Shown here in pieces: positions 1 to 7,680 of a DNA stretch of 15,539 nucleotides; the first letter of the stretch is position 1; every line of letters begins with the position of its first letter. The position numbers were made by a program, and so were the translations under genes. The notes under the pieces are model-generated. The model was not told where the DNA came from and made no database searches. It saw only the letters and a list, made by a program, of their open reading frames with translations. The stretch is from Candidatus Woesearchaeota archaeon. GTDB taxonomy: Archaea; Nanobdellota; Nanobdellia; Woesearchaeales; GW2011-AR4. The stretch spans positions 1 to 15,539 of the forward strand of contig DUHN01000077.1 of assembly GCA_013330825.1 (NCBI GenBank), in the 5' to 3' direction.

Positions 1-120
1 TTGCCCGGGGCAGCGCCGACTCGCTCTTGCTGCGGCAATATCCATCGGCACCCCCCCCGTAGTCCACGCAGTGGATGCCGGAAGCTCGCTTCCGGGCAGG
101 GGCGTTCCCCTGCCGATTTG
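1..120. repeat. Left arm of a ~115-base imperfect inverted repeat
   Basis: The reverse complement of this stretch matches 554-673 over nearly its whole length; the core ggcatccactgcg (inverted here, around 66-78) is identical in both arms, and the match runs out to gagcgag and cggcgctg at the outer end. The arm contains three consecutive short inverted repeats: tccac/gtgga (63-75), ccggaagc/gcttccgg (78-95) and ggcagggg/cccctgcc (95-114). It may continue left of the window. It could be one copy of a structured genomic repeat or the remains of a duplicated gene end (see 1-163). Confidence 0.75.
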
Positions 121-163
121 CCGAGGAAATCAATGCACCGCCCACAGTGGCGCTGCCCTTCAT
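1..163 (-). other. Possible coding fragment running off the left edge
   Basis: A minus-strand frame is open from an ATG at 163 to base 1 (54 codons, no stop), reading MKGSATVGGALISSANR and later ARKRASGIHCVDYGG. The right arm of the inverted repeat, read on the plus strand from about 435, gives a related peptide (ARKQASGIHCADYGE), and several base differences between the arms are silent or conservative. That fits two divergently arranged relics of a paralogous gene end. The right copy loses frame after about 615 and ends KSEPALSRA-stop at 673, matching KSESALPRA here. I do not recognise the family, and the similarity could equally reflect a non-coding repeat that happens to be open. Confidence 0.3.
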
Positions 164-225
164 TCTGAATGGTGCCGATAGGGTTCTGTTGCGCTAAAGG
201 GTGGTTTATAAGTCGGTTATTCACG

Positions 226-297
226 GATAAATGTATTACCTCCCGACAACGCACCACTACCGATAAATGTATCACCTCCCGACAACGCACCACTACC
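226..297. repeat. Tandem duplication of a 36-base unit
   Basis: Bases 226-261 and 262-297 are the same 36-base unit with a single difference (t at 237, c at 273). The unit carries a TAA-ATG pair (gataaatgta), so each copy closes and reopens the MetA-like reading frame. The copies abut with no spacer, so this is a local duplication and not a CRISPR array. Confidence 0.9.
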
Positions 298-425
298 TCC
301 AGGACAACGACCCGGGCAAGCATCCGCTCGTGCGGTGGAACTCGCACTCTTCCCTGCTGTTCTCCAACTGGATAAACTATTATGTCTATCAGCTCACCCC
401 GTACCGGTTGGAGGATATTGCATGA
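267..425 (+). pseudogene. metA: C-terminal remnant of MetA-type homoserine O-acyltransferase
   Basis: The frame from ATG 267 to TGA 423-425 gives 52 residues that match the extreme C-terminus of MetA (homoserine O-succinyl/acetyltransferase, about 300 residues, first committed step of methionine synthesis). Visible matches to my memory of E. coli MetA are NDP, then W-SH--LLF-NW-NYYVYQ-TPY-L, present here as [19 protein letters not shown]. The catalytic Cys, His and Glu parts of MetA are absent, and upstream the frame is closed by TAA inside the 36-base duplication, so no functional enzyme is made. Nothing MetA-like is visible in 1-225. The remnant lies between the inverted-repeat arms, which suggests a rearrangement removed the rest. 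An RNA or a short product from this ATG cannot be excluded but is not supported. Confidence 0.8.
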
Positions 426-553
426 TTCTGATGATTCTGCCGGAGTAATGCAGGCTGGAACGGTAAGTATGTCACTTGGAGGACCTCATCTTTCGCCGGC
501 ACTGTAGAAAATGCGGGCAGCATCAATTCGCGGCGCCCTTATCATCAGGAAAG

Positions 554-673
554 CAAATGGCAAGGGGACGACCCTGCTCGGAAGCAGGCTTCCGGCATCC
601 ACTGCGCGGACTACGGGGAATGTCGATTTTCATTGTAGAAGCGAAGAGCGAGCCGGCGCTGTCCCGAGCGTGA
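554..673. repeat. Right arm of the inverted repeat
   Basis: Reads as a near copy of the reverse complement of 1-120, starting caaatggca and passing through ggcttccggcatccactg (590-607) to ggcgctgtcccgagcg (655-670). It differs from the other arm by about a dozen substitutions and by small indels around 554-560, 617 and 640, which is more divergence than expected for a recent insertion. Plus-strand reading gives a short open frame (435-638, including NAGWNGKYVTW and RTSSFAGTVENAG) that I cannot assign. Bases 426-553, between the metA remnant and this arm, show nothing else. Confidence 0.75.
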
Positions 674-708
674 GCGAGACGTTCTACTGAGCATTTTTCT
701 CCATAACC

Positions 709-717
709 TTTATTAAT
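709..717 (+). promoter_or_regulatory. TATA box of a leaderless transcript
   Basis: tttattaat is centred 28 bases before the ATG at 741, the spacing expected when an archaeal transcript starts at or next to the start codon. There is no Shine-Dalgarno sequence before that ATG. Confidence 0.6.
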
Positions 718-740
718 CCCCAAAGTGTACCCACTATAAA

Positions 741-1400
741 ATGGTAATAGTGAATTGGCCGGATGCCATGGCGAACATCATCGGAAGCATCGTAGGAGGG
801 CTTCTGGTTGCCATCCTGCTTGCTATTTTCTATGTTCTCAACAATCCAAAGCTGAACCTGGTGTTCAAGGAGAGGGTTGCTTTTGCCCTGCATAGGGTCA
901 GCAGATCCCCCAAGGCCCCGTACCGGCTGTATATCCGCCTGAATATCTACAACACGCGCAACACGATTGCCCATGGCTGCAAGGTCCTGTTGCTGCGCCT
1001 CGAGCAGAAGGCCGGGAAGAGGTTCGTCAAGATATACCCTCCAGTCCATCAGACCCTGAAGTGGTCTTTCGAGCAGGAATCAGAGGGCTACCAGGGCCTT
1101 GAGATGCCCGGCCGGACCAGGCGCCAGGTGGATGTGGTGTACGCTCCGAAGGGCAGCGACAAGTTCTTTTTGGCAGTTCCCCGTGGCCGGGAGCAGAAGG
1201 GCTTCCCGAATGGAGTATACCGCTTCACCGTCCAGGCGTTCGGCGCCAACGCAGGCACCGTCACCAAGCAGTTCATCCTTGACTGGATGGGGCCGTTCGA
1301 GCCGGAGAACATTAGGATGTACAAGTCGCGCTGGTTCCACGGCCCCAAGGACTACGTGACCGACCTCTTCTCCAAGTTCACCCTGATGGGGCCGCGCTGA
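741..1400 (+). CDS. Hypothetical membrane-anchored protein with a probable extracytoplasmic beta domain
   Basis: 219 residues, family not recognised. Residues about 10-33 (IIGSIVGGLLVAILLAIFYV) form one hydrophobic N-terminal helix. The remaining ~185 residues have alternating hydrophobic patterns typical of beta-strands (YRLYIRLNIYNT, then GVYRFTVQAFGAN followed by TVTKQFILDW near the C-terminus), compatible with an immunoglobulin-like sandwich. The helix lacks a clear cleavage site, so it is probably an anchor; which side of the membrane the domain faces is inference. The start at 741 is supported by a TATA box at leaderless spacing; ATG 768 (residue 10) is an alternative that keeps the helix. 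The gene is alone, with its own promoter and a second promoter before the next gene. Codon use matches the downstream genes, unlike the decayed region to its left. Confidence 0.75.
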   Translation: MVIVNWPDAMANIIGSIVGGLLVAILLAIFYVLNNPKLNLVFKERVAFALHRVSRSPKAPYRLYIRLNIYNTRNTIAHGCKVLLLRLEQKAGKRFVKIYPPVHQTLKWSFEQESEGYQGLEMPGRTRRQVDVVYAPKGSDKFFLAVPRGREQKGFPNGVYRFTVQAFGANAGTVTKQFILDWMGPFEPENIRMYKSRWFHGPKDYVTDLFSKFTLMGPR

Positions 1401-1483
1401 GCGCCGCGCCAACACCCATTTTGGCCGGTTTTCTTGAGAAATAAGCCATCATCTGAATGGCAGTCCTCAACCATCACCATAAG

Positions 1484-1493
1484 TTTTATATAC
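1484..1493 (+). promoter_or_regulatory. TATA box for the four-helix membrane protein gene
   Basis: ttttatatac lies 60 bases before the ATG at 1553, predicting a transcript start near 1515 and a leader of roughly 38 bases. The leader holds a small inverted repeat (cccca at 1520-1524, tgggg at 1533-1537) and a GAGGTG Shine-Dalgarno site at 1541-1546, six bases before the ATG. Confidence 0.65.
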
Positions 1494-1552
1494 ATCGCCG
1501 TTTCTTGGACAGAAAGTATCCCCACTCTCAAATGGGGAATGAGGTGTGCAGC

Positions 1553-1909
1553 ATGGCAGAGAGAACGTTCGGAAGCTACGCATTCATCGCCGGGGTCCTG
1601 ATCGCGGTCGTCATTGGCATCGCCGGCACCGCGCTGCAGGGCGCGCAGCTGTGGCTCACCTCCCTGCTCGTCATCCTCGGCCTCTTCGTCGGCTTCTTCA
1701 ACATCTCAAGAAAGGAGACGCGGGACTTCCTGCTCACCTGCACCATGCTCATCGTGGCGGCGTACGCGGGCAACGCCTCCGGCATCCTCATCAACGTGCA
1801 GTTCGTCGGCGTCTACCTCAGCGGCATCTTCGCCACCGTGCTGACGTTCGTCGTGCCGGCAACCATCATGGCCTCGCTGAAGAGGATCTGGCTGCTGGGA
1901 GAGGAGTAG
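1553..1909 (+). CDS. Small four-helix integral membrane protein
   Basis: 118 residues that are almost entirely membrane segments: approximately 7-28, 31-50, 58-75 and 83-107, separated by short loops, with a charged loop SRKETRD (52-58) between helices 2 and 3 and a C-terminal KRIWLLGEE tail. No catalytic motif is visible and I do not recognise the family; a small structural or transport-associated membrane protein is as far as the sequence goes. The start at 1553 is chosen over the upstream in-frame ATG at 1457 because GAGGTG sits six bases ahead and because the TATA box at 1484-1493 lies inside the longer reading. The GC-rich third positions produce overlapping shadow frames. The next gene (1937-2090) converges on it, with a T-rich tract (1917-1931) between them. 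Confidence 0.8.
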   Translation: MAERTFGSYAFIAGVLIAVVIGIAGTALQGAQLWLTSLLVILGLFVGFFNISRKETRDFLLTCTMLIVAAYAGNASGILINVQFVGVYLSGIFATVLTFVVPATIMASLKRIWLLGEE

Positions 1910-1936
1910 GAGTTCCTTTATTGTTGTGTTGGTCTC

Positions 1937-2090
1937 CTATGTATGCTTCTTGATTGACGTGATGACCCTAAGGTACTCTTTCAGGTTCTCATTCAGGACG
2001 GCTTCCCCCAATGGCTTGATGGCCTTGTAATAGTATTTCAGCTCGGAATTGGTGAGCTTCTCATGGGTGAAGATTTTTTATGATCCTCAT
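1937..2090 (-). pseudogene. 50-codon gene interrupted by one extra base (or frameshifted expression)
   Basis: On the minus strand an ATG at 2090 begins MRIIK; after an A6 run (T6 at 2074-2079 on the plus strand) the reading shifts. Removing one A gives an uninterrupted 50-residue protein, MRIIKIFTHEKLTNSELKYY continuing YKAIKPLGEAVLNENLKEYL and ending ITSIKKHT before TAG at 1937-1939. The product would be basic, mostly helical and amphipathic. Without the correction the ATG frame stops after nine codons, and the downstream frame has a TAA just before IFTHEK. A TATA box at 2119-2126 lies 32 bases upstream of the ATG. It could be a recent mutation, an assembly or sequencing error in a homopolymer, or slippage at the A run. 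Function is unknown. It is divergent from the pyrophosphatase gene. Confidence 0.65.
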
Positions 2091-2116
2091 CTCGGGTAGG
2101 CACGACAAACCACCAA

Positions 2117-2127
2117 CCTTTAAATAC
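2117..2127. promoter_or_regulatory. Shared TATA element between the 50-codon gene and the pyrophosphatase gene
   Basis: cctttaaatac reads as a TATA box on both strands (tttaaata rightward, tatttaaa leftward). Rightward it predicts a transcript start near 2148 and a short leader with GAGGTGA at 2156-2162, six bases before the pyrophosphatase ATG at 2169. Leftward it lies about 32 bases from the ATG at 2090. Only one TATA element is evident for both genes. Confidence 0.6.
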
Positions 2128-2168
2128 CCCTCCTTATTTTCCCGTCCCCACTCGTGAGGTGAAAAACA

Positions 2169-4298
2169 ATGGATATAGCCGGAATAGTCAATCACTACGT
2201 GTTTTCCAGGCCGCTGGCATCTATCGTGGTCATCGGGATCCTCTCGCTGTTGATGGCCTGGGGGGTCACTAGGCAGGTGAAAAGAGCAGATGTAGGCACC
2301 CAGAAGATGAGGGAGATCTCCGAGGCCATCCACGAGGGCGCGATGGCGTTCCTCATGCGCGAGTACAGGACGCTGGCGTGGTTCATCGTCATCATGGCAG
2401 CGGTGATATTCATCTTCCTCGACCATCCGGCCACCAAGGTCAACGAGGCCCCCTGGACGGCATTGGCGTTCGTCTGCGGCGCGGTCATCAGCATAGTGGC
2501 GGGATTCATCGGCATGAAGATCGCCACCAAGGCGAACGTCCGGACGGCGAACGCGGCGAGGACCAGCATCAGCGGGGCATTCACCATCGCGTTCAGGTCG
2601 GGCACCGTATTGGGATTCGGGCTGGTGGGCCTGGCGGTGTTGGGCATCTCATCATTGTACATCTTGATGACCAACGTATTGGGCATCGACGTCAACAGCA
2701 CCATGGAAATCCTGACGGGATTCGCCCTGGGAGGATCCTCCATCGCATTATTCGCGAGGGTAGGCGGGGGCATCTACACCAAGGCAGCGGATGTCGGAGC
2801 GGATTTGGTCGGCAAGGTCGAGGCAGGCATCCCGGAGGATGACCCGAGGAACCCGGCAGTAATAGCCGACAATGTGGGCGACAACGTGGGTGATGTCGCG
2901 GGCATGGGCGCTGACCTGTTCGGCTCGGGAGCGGAATCGACCTGCGCGGCCATGGTCATCGGCGCAATAGCCTTCGGCGCAGCCGGCGTCCAATCCGCCC
3001 TGCTCTATCCGCTGGCGGTCTCCGCCGTCGGCATCCTCGCCGCATTCATCGCCATCAGGTTCATCAGGCTGAGAGAAGGGGGAAACGTGGAAGGAGTCCT
3101 GAAAAAGGGCCTCACCATCGCTTCTGTCCTGGTATTGGCGGCCATGTACTACCTGACGGCAAAATGGCTTCCGGCCACCTTCACTCTGCACAAGGTGGTG
3201 TACACGTCGTTCGGCGTCTATGTCTCCCTGGCCATGGGGCTCATCGCGGGGCTGCTCATCGGCTTCGTCACCGAGTACTTCACCTCGCACGCCTACAAGC
3301 CGGTGAGGAACGTCGCAAGGTCATCGGAGACCGGAGCCGCGACCAACATCATCCAAGGCATCGCCCTGGGCTACGAGAGCGCGGTCATCCCCATCATCCT
3401 GATTGCGGTAACCGCTTTCACGGCGTTCAAGTTCGCGGGGCTGTACGGCGTCGCGATATCCGCCATCGGCATGCTTTCCACCCTGGTCATCGCCCTCGCG
3501 ATCGACGCCTATGGGCCGGTCTCGGACAACGCCGGCGGCATCGCGGAGATGGCCGGACTTCCAAAAGAAGTGAGGAAGAAGACGGACGTCCTTGACGCGG
3601 CCGGGAACACCACTGCCGCCATCGGCAAGGGGTTTGCCATCGGAAGCGCGGCACTGACGGCGCTCGCATTGTTCAGCGCGTTCATCGCCGCCTCGGGCAT
3701 CGACCTCAGCGTCGGGGTGAACTTGTTGGACAACAAGGTCATTGCCGGCCTGCTCATCGGCGGCATGCTGCCCTTCCTGTTCAGCGCCATGACCATGAAA
3801 GCCGTGGCACGGGCGGCTGAGGCCATGATCATCGAAGTGAGGAGGCAATTCAAGACCATCAAGGGCCTGATGCAGGGCAAGGCGAAGGCCGATTACAGGA
3901 CGTGCGTGGACATCTCCACCAAAGCCGCGCTGAGGGAAATGATCGCCCCCGGATTATTGGTCGTCCTCACCCCCATTGTCGTCGGCGTCCTCTTCGGCAT
4001 CGAGGCATTGGCGGGAGTGCTCGCGGGAGCGCTGGCTTCAGGGGTCATCCTCGCCATCTCGAAAGCGAACGCGGGCGGCGCCTGGGACAACGCCAAGAAA
4101 TACATCGAGGCAGGGCAGCACGGCGGAAAAGGCTCGGATGCCCATCATGCAGCCGTTGTGGGGGACACCGTCGGCGACCCGATGAAGGACACCAGCGGCC
4201 CGTCCTTGAACATCCTGCTCAAGCTGATGGCCATCATCTCACTGGTCTTCGTGCCATTGTTCGTCAAGCACGGGGGATTGCTGCTCGGCTACCTTTAA
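2169..4298 (+). CDS. hppA: Membrane-bound ion-pumping pyrophosphatase, K+-dependent type, probably H+-pumping
   Basis: 709 residues with about 16 membrane helices, the usual length of the family. The enzyme hydrolyses pyrophosphate at the inner face of the membrane and exports H+ or Na+. Visible motifs: [11 protein letters not shown] (208-218), [19 protein letters not shown] (224-242) and the C-terminal [15 protein letters not shown], which together bind Mg-pyrophosphate. The segment [10 protein letters not shown] (479-488) has Ala and Gly where K+-independent enzymes have Lys and Thr, so K+ activation is predicted. The helix after the substrate motif reads DLFGSGAES (249-257), with Glu placed as in plant vacuolar H+-pumps; Na+-pumps as I recall them have Glu earlier (LESFVG). 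Proton pumping is therefore inferred, not shown. The start has GAGGTGA six bases ahead. It is a single-gene unit that would recover energy from pyrophosphate, including that released by argininosuccinate synthase. Confidence 0.95.
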   Translation: MDIAGIVNHYVFSRPLASIVVIGILSLLMAWGVTRQVKRADVGTQKMREISEAIHEGAMAFLMREYRTLAWFIVIMAAVIFIFLDHPATKVNEAPWTALAFVCGAVISIVAGFIGMKIATKANVRTANAARTSISGAFTIAFRSGTVLGFGLVGLAVLGISSLYILMTNVLGIDVNSTMEILTGFALGGSSIALFARVGGGIYTKAADVGADLVGKVEAGIPEDDPRNPAVIADNVGDNVGDVAGMGADLFGSGAESTCAAMVIGAIAFGAAGVQSALLYPLAVSAVGILAAFIAIRFIRLREGGNVEGVLKKGLTIASVLVLAAMYYLTAKWLPATFTLHKVVYTSFGVYVSLAMGLIAGLLIGFVTEYFTSHAYKPVRNVARSSETGAATNIIQGIALGYESAVIPIILIAVTAFTAFKFAGLYGVAISAIGMLSTLVIALAIDAYGPVSDNAGGIAEMAGLPKEVRKKTDVLDAAGNTTAAIGKGFAIGSAALTALALFSAFIAASGIDLSVGVNLLDNKVIAGLLIGGMLPFLFSAMTMKAVARAAEAMIIEVRRQFKTIKGLMQGKAKADYRTCVDISTKAALREMIAPGLLVVLTPIVVGVLFGIEALAGVLAGALASGVILAISKANAGGAWDNAKKYIEAGQHGGKGSDAHHAAVVGDTVGDPMKDTSGPSLNILLKLMAIISLVFVPLFVKHGGLLLGYL

Positions 4299-4306
4299 GA
4301 ATACAA

Positions 4307-4324
4307 CTCTTTTTTATTTTATTT
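4307..4324 (+). terminator. T-rich terminator after the pyrophosphatase gene
   Basis: ctcttttttattttattt begins nine bases after the stop codon and has no hairpin, as is usual for archaeal termination. The 215 bases that follow, up to the argH stop, contain no convincing gene. Confidence 0.6.
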
Positions 4325-4539
4325 CCGTAATTCTCTGCACGATGTAAGAAAGTCCCGTCATCCCTTCGCAATTGAGGCCTTGTTATTGCCTGCACGGTCG
4401 TTTTTTGGCTATCTGTCAATTTCCTGTAGCTGACCCTGCCCCCATTCATGTCTTCAAGAAGTTGAGGTCTTATTCCAGTGTATACCCTAAATCAATGTAA
4501 TGGTTGCCCGTATTTAAAACTTTATGAAGATTTTGTACT

Positions 4540-5718
4540 TCAAGAAAACTTCTTCCCGATCTCCTTGTATGCGTCCCGGAACGGCACGCCTTTCTTGACC
4601 AGATTGTAGGCTTCCTCTGTCGCGTACACTTCCGGCGTCAGGGCCTTGGCGCAGGCATCCTTATCCACGACCAATTCCCCGAAAAGGAGAGCGGAGATGC
4701 TGAGGCAGCCTTTTGTTGTCCCGATGGCCTTCATCAGCGGCTCCTTCGTCAATTGCATGTCCCGGTTGTAGCCGGAGATGAGATTGGGATAGATCATCTT
4801 GATCTGCGTCGAGTACCCGGCCACGACGCCGTATTTCGCCCGCAGCAGCTCCAGGACATCGGGGTTCTTCTTCTGCGGCATAATCGAGCTTCCCGTGCAT
4901 AATTCCGGAGGCAGGGAGAAGTAGCCGAACTCGCCCATGGAGAACAGGATGAGATCGCTGGCTATCTTGTTGAGGTCCATCATCACCTGCGACAGTGCAT
5001 CAACGATCAGCGCCTCGTATTTTCCCCGCGAGTTCTGGCAGTACATCGTCTCCATGACCGAGGAGAAGCCCAATTCCTTTGCCGTCCATTTTTTATCCAA
5101 GCCAATGACGGGAATGCCGAACCCTGCGCCGGAGCCCAACGGACTTTTGTCAATGAGAGTCAATGTAAAGCGCACAATTTTTTCATCATCCTGCAACGCG
5201 GCATCATACGCACTGAACCAATCTTTGATGGTCGTCGGCATCGCCTTCCGCATGTGGGTGTAGCCCGGCAGCGCGATGCTCCCGTATTTCTTCGCGCACG
5301 CGCCGATGGCAGAGCGCAGGCTACCGATAAGCGCAACCACCCCTTTCAGCTCATGCTTCTCGTACAGGCGCAGCGCTGCCAGCACCTGGTCGTTCCGCGA
5401 GCGCCCGGTGTGGATTTTCTTCCCCAGATTACCGAGAACGGAAACAAGGTGGTTCTCTATCTTGGTATGGCAGTCCTCATCACTGGCCTTGATGTCGAAT
5501 TTTCCCTTCTTGCTCATGTCTATGATCGTGCGCAATTCCCCTTCCAGTTTCTTGGCCTCGGCGGAAGAAATCACCCTTATTTTGGCCAGCATCTTCGCGT
5601 GAGCGATAGACGCCTTGCAGTCATACTCCACCAGCGCCTGGTCCAGCGCATAGTCGTTACCGACGGTGAACAGCTCGATGCCCTTGTCCAGCTTCCGGCC
5701 CTTGTCCCAGAGTTTCAT
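4540..5718 (-). CDS. argH: Argininosuccinate lyase
   Basis: 392 residues; last enzyme of arginine synthesis, splitting argininosuccinate into arginine and fumarate. Family signature GSSIMPQKKNPD (276-287) with the catalytic serine loop, KIHTGRSRNDQ (101-111) and GYTHM (152-156) are all present. It is shorter than typical ArgH (about 450-460), with the shortfall mainly in the C-terminal domain. The opening MKLWDKGRKLDKGIELFTVG, and the text that follows, resemble Bacteroidetes-type ArgH as I remember it. The start codon overlaps the stop of the deacylase gene (ATGA at 5718-5715), so translation is probably coupled. It is the last gene of the operon; no strong terminator is visible after it. 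Confidence 0.95.
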   Translation of the reverse strand: MKLWDKGRKLDKGIELFTVGNDYALDQALVEYDCKASIAHAKMLAKIRVISSAEAKKLEGELRTIIDMSKKGKFDIKASDEDCHTKIENHLVSVLGNLGKKIHTGRSRNDQVLAALRLYEKHELKGVVALIGSLRSAIGACAKKYGSIALPGYTHMRKAMPTTIKDWFSAYDAALQDDEKIVRFTLTLIDKSPLGSGAGFGIPVIGLDKKWTAKELGFSSVMETMYCQNSRGKYEALIVDALSQVMMDLNKIASDLILFSMGEFGYFSLPPELCTGSSIMPQKKNPDVLELLRAKYGVVAGYSTQIKMIYPNLISGYNRDMQLTKEPLMKAIGTTKGCLSISALLFGELVVDKDACAKALTPEVYATEEAYNLVKKGVPFRDAYKEIGKKFS

Positions 5719-6758
5719 GGTGCTAAAAACCTCTCGATGATGCTCTTGTACGCGGCAACCCCCTTCTTTAGTTGGCTGATCTCGATGTACTCATCCGCCT
5801 GGTGGGACATATGCGAGTTTCCCGGGCCGAGCTTGATGGCCGGGCAGTCCACGAAGACCATGTCCGACATGGTGCTCGATCCCCGCACGCTTGTCCCCAG
5901 CACCGCTTTCGCTGCTTTAACTATTTTTTCATCGGCGCTTGTCTCCTTGGGCACGAGCCGGCTGCTATGCACCACGACTTCCATGCCTTTCCCCAGCTTC
6001 TTCTTCACCATCCGGATAAGCTCGTCATGGCTGTACGCGGGCGTGCTCCGGATGTCCGCGATGAACTCGCATTCCGAAGGGATGACGTTCCGCTTCGTCC
6101 CTCCGCTGATGGTGGTGACGGCAACCGTGGGCAATCCGAGGGCCTTATGCTTCCGCGAAAACGACATCTTCCGGAGCACGCCAATGCCTTCGCACGCCTT
6201 GTAGATCGCATTCACCCCCTTTTCCGGGTAGGAGGAGTGGGCGCTCTTCCCCTTCGCGACGACCTTCAGCATGAGATGGCCCTTCTGCGCGTTGCAGATG
6301 CCGAGGCCGGTAGGCTCCCCGATGATCGCCCCGTCCAGCTTCCCCAATTTTGGCAACACGGTCTCCAATCCCTGCCCGCCGGTCTCCTCGTCGCACGTCA
6401 ATGCCAGAATGACCTTCCCCTTCAACGTCTTCACATCAAGCGACGTGAACGCGTCGATCATGCAGGCCACGCATCCCTTCGCGTCGTTCGAGCCGAGGCC
6501 ATACAGCTTCCCACCGGCTTTCTTGGCCGCAAAAGGGTCCATGCTCCACCCGCTGTTCGGCGGCACCGTGTCCAGGTGCGAGTTGAGCAGCAGAGACCGC
6601 TTCCCCTTTCCGACCGAGCACAGGACGTTCCGGCCATCCACTTTGGGAGAGAGCCCTTTGGCGCGGAGATGGCTGGCGATGAATGCGGCTATCTCCGCCT
6701 CGCCTCCGCTGAGGCTTTTTATGCGTACCAGGTCCGCGGCCAATTGTTCAGTTGCCAT
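5715..6758 (-). CDS. argE: M20-family N-acyl-citrulline (or acylornithine) deacylase
   Basis: 347 residues, a zinc-dependent M20 peptidase-family amidohydrolase. Metal ligands are visible: HLDTVP (His61, with Asp63), SNDAKG (Asp92), DEETGG (Glu124-Glu125) and GEPTG (Glu148); the dimerisation-domain His is in KSAHSS (His174). The pattern GLGSNDA and the compact length resemble the ArgE of Bacteroidetes; LysK and DapE relatives are the alternatives. Because the operon encodes an acylornithine carbamoyltransferase and no ordinary one, the natural substrate should be N-acetyl- or N-succinyl-citrulline rather than acylornithine. This is inferred from context. The start overlaps the argB stop by 11 bases (ATGGCAACTGA), and the end overlaps argH by four. 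Confidence 0.88.
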   Translation of the reverse strand: MATEQLAADLVRIKSLSGGEAEIAAFIASHLRAKGLSPKVDGRNVLCSVGKGKRSLLLNSHLDTVPPNSGWSMDPFAAKKAGGKLYGLGSNDAKGCVACMIDAFTSLDVKTLKGKVILALTCDEETGGQGLETVLPKLGKLDGAIIGEPTGLGICNAQKGHLMLKVVAKGKSAHSSYPEKGVNAIYKACEGIGVLRKMSFSRKHKALGLPTVAVTTISGGTKRNVIPSECEFIADIRSTPAYSHDELIRMVKKKLGKGMEVVVHSSRLVPKETSADEKIVKAAKAVLGTSVRGSSTMSDMVFVDCPAIKLGPGNSHMSHQADEYIEISQLKKGVAAYKSIIERFLAP

Positions 6759-7680
6759 TGCTTGTCTTCTCGTGCAGGTATCGCGCTTTCTCCTTCTTGC
6801 TGAGTATCATGGTGCCCGTGCCCTCGAACGTGAGCATCTCGTTGAGCAGCGAATGCCGCTTCGTGCCGTTGATGATGTGGGTCCGCTTCACTCCGCCGTG
6901 CACCGCGTTGATGGACGCGCGTATCTTTGGGATCATGCCTTCCGTGATTCCGCCTTTCCGGATCATCCGCTCGGCCTCGCCGACGTCAAGCACCGAGATG
7001 AGCGACGACGGGTCATTCTGGTCCCGCATCACCCCCTTCACGTTCGTCAGGTTGATGAGCTTCTCCGCCTTCATGCTCACCGCGATCACCTGGGCGACGG
7101 TGTCCGCGTTGATGTTGAACAGCTGCCCTTCGTCATCCGAGCCCAGCGATGCGATGACGGGCGTGTAGCTGCTCTTGACCAGGAGATGGAGGATCGTCGT
7201 GTCCACCCCGATGACGTCCCCGACGAACCCGAAATCGACCAGTTCAGCCGATTTCTTCCCGGCCACTTTCATCTTCCACGCCTCCCGCTTCTTCGCCTTG
7301 ATGAGGTTGCCGTCCACCCCGGACAGGCCGACCACCTTGACCCCGAACTTCCGCAGCGAGACCAGCAGGTCGGTGTTTATCGTCCCCCCGAAGATCATCT
7401 TCGCGATCTCAAGCGCTGCCGCGTCCGTGATCCGCCGCCCCTCCACCTTCCGCGGCGTGTGGCCCATCTTCCGGGACAGCTCGTCCACCTGCGGGCCGCC
7501 GCCGTGCACGACGATGACCCGTATGCCCGCATGCTTCAGGATGGCGATGTCCTCGGACACGAGGTCCATGGATGCCTGGTCCTTGATCATGGAGCCGCCG
7601 AGCTTGACGACGAGAGTCTTCCCCCTGAGGACGCCGAGGTATTTTCCCGCTCCCTTGGGCAGCTTTGCCTTTCCCGTCAT
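6748..7680 (-). CDS. argB: N-acetylglutamate (acylglutamate) kinase
   Basis: 310 residues of the amino-acid kinase fold; phosphorylates the gamma-carboxyl of N-acylglutamate with ATP. Visible motifs: KLGGS (26-30) for phosphate binding, HGGGPQV (59-65), GVDGNLIKAKKR (121-132), INADTVAQ (190-197) for the acylglutamate site, and GGITEGMIPKI near the end for nucleotide binding. The N-terminus is only about 20 residues longer than the core, and I cannot tell whether it forms the helix that arginine-inhibited hexameric kinases use. The start overlaps the argF' stop (ATGA), and the stop overlaps the argE start by 11 bases. The C-terminal tail beyond the core (KKEKARYLHEKTSNGN) is charged. Whether the acyl group is acetyl or succinyl cannot be read from this protein alone. 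Confidence 0.93.
   Translation of the reverse strand: MTGKAKLPKGAGKYLGVLRGKTLVVKLGGSMIKDQASMDLVSEDIAILKHAGIRVIVVHGGGPQVDELSRKMGHTPRKVEGRRITDAAALEIAKMIFGGTINTDLLVSLRKFGVKVVGLSGVDGNLIKAKKREAWKMKVAGKKSAELVDFGFVGDVIGVDTTILHLLVKSSYTPVIASLGSDDEGQLFNINADTVAQVIAVSMKAEKLINLTNVKGVMRDQNDPSSLISVLDVGEAERMIRKGGITEGMIPKIRASINAVHGGVKRTHIINGTKRHSLLNEMLTFEGTGTMILSKKEKARYLHEKTSNGN

Noticed and set aside
226..297. Two 36-base repeats, the length of many CRISPR repeats
   Set aside because: They abut with no spacer and occur only twice; this is a tandem duplication.
2061..2426. Minus-strand 121-codon frame overlapping the start of the pyrophosphatase gene
   Set aside because: Most of it is antisense to the pyrophosphatase N-terminus and crosses its promoter; only its last codons coincide with the start of the frameshifted 50-codon gene.
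4264..4449. Minus-strand 61-codon frame after the pyrophosphatase gene, with a TATA-like tatttaaaac at 4511-4520
   Set aside because: It runs into the 3' end of the pyrophosphatase gene, has no Shine-Dalgarno site, the TATA-like element is too far away for a leaderless start, and the composition is unremarkable.
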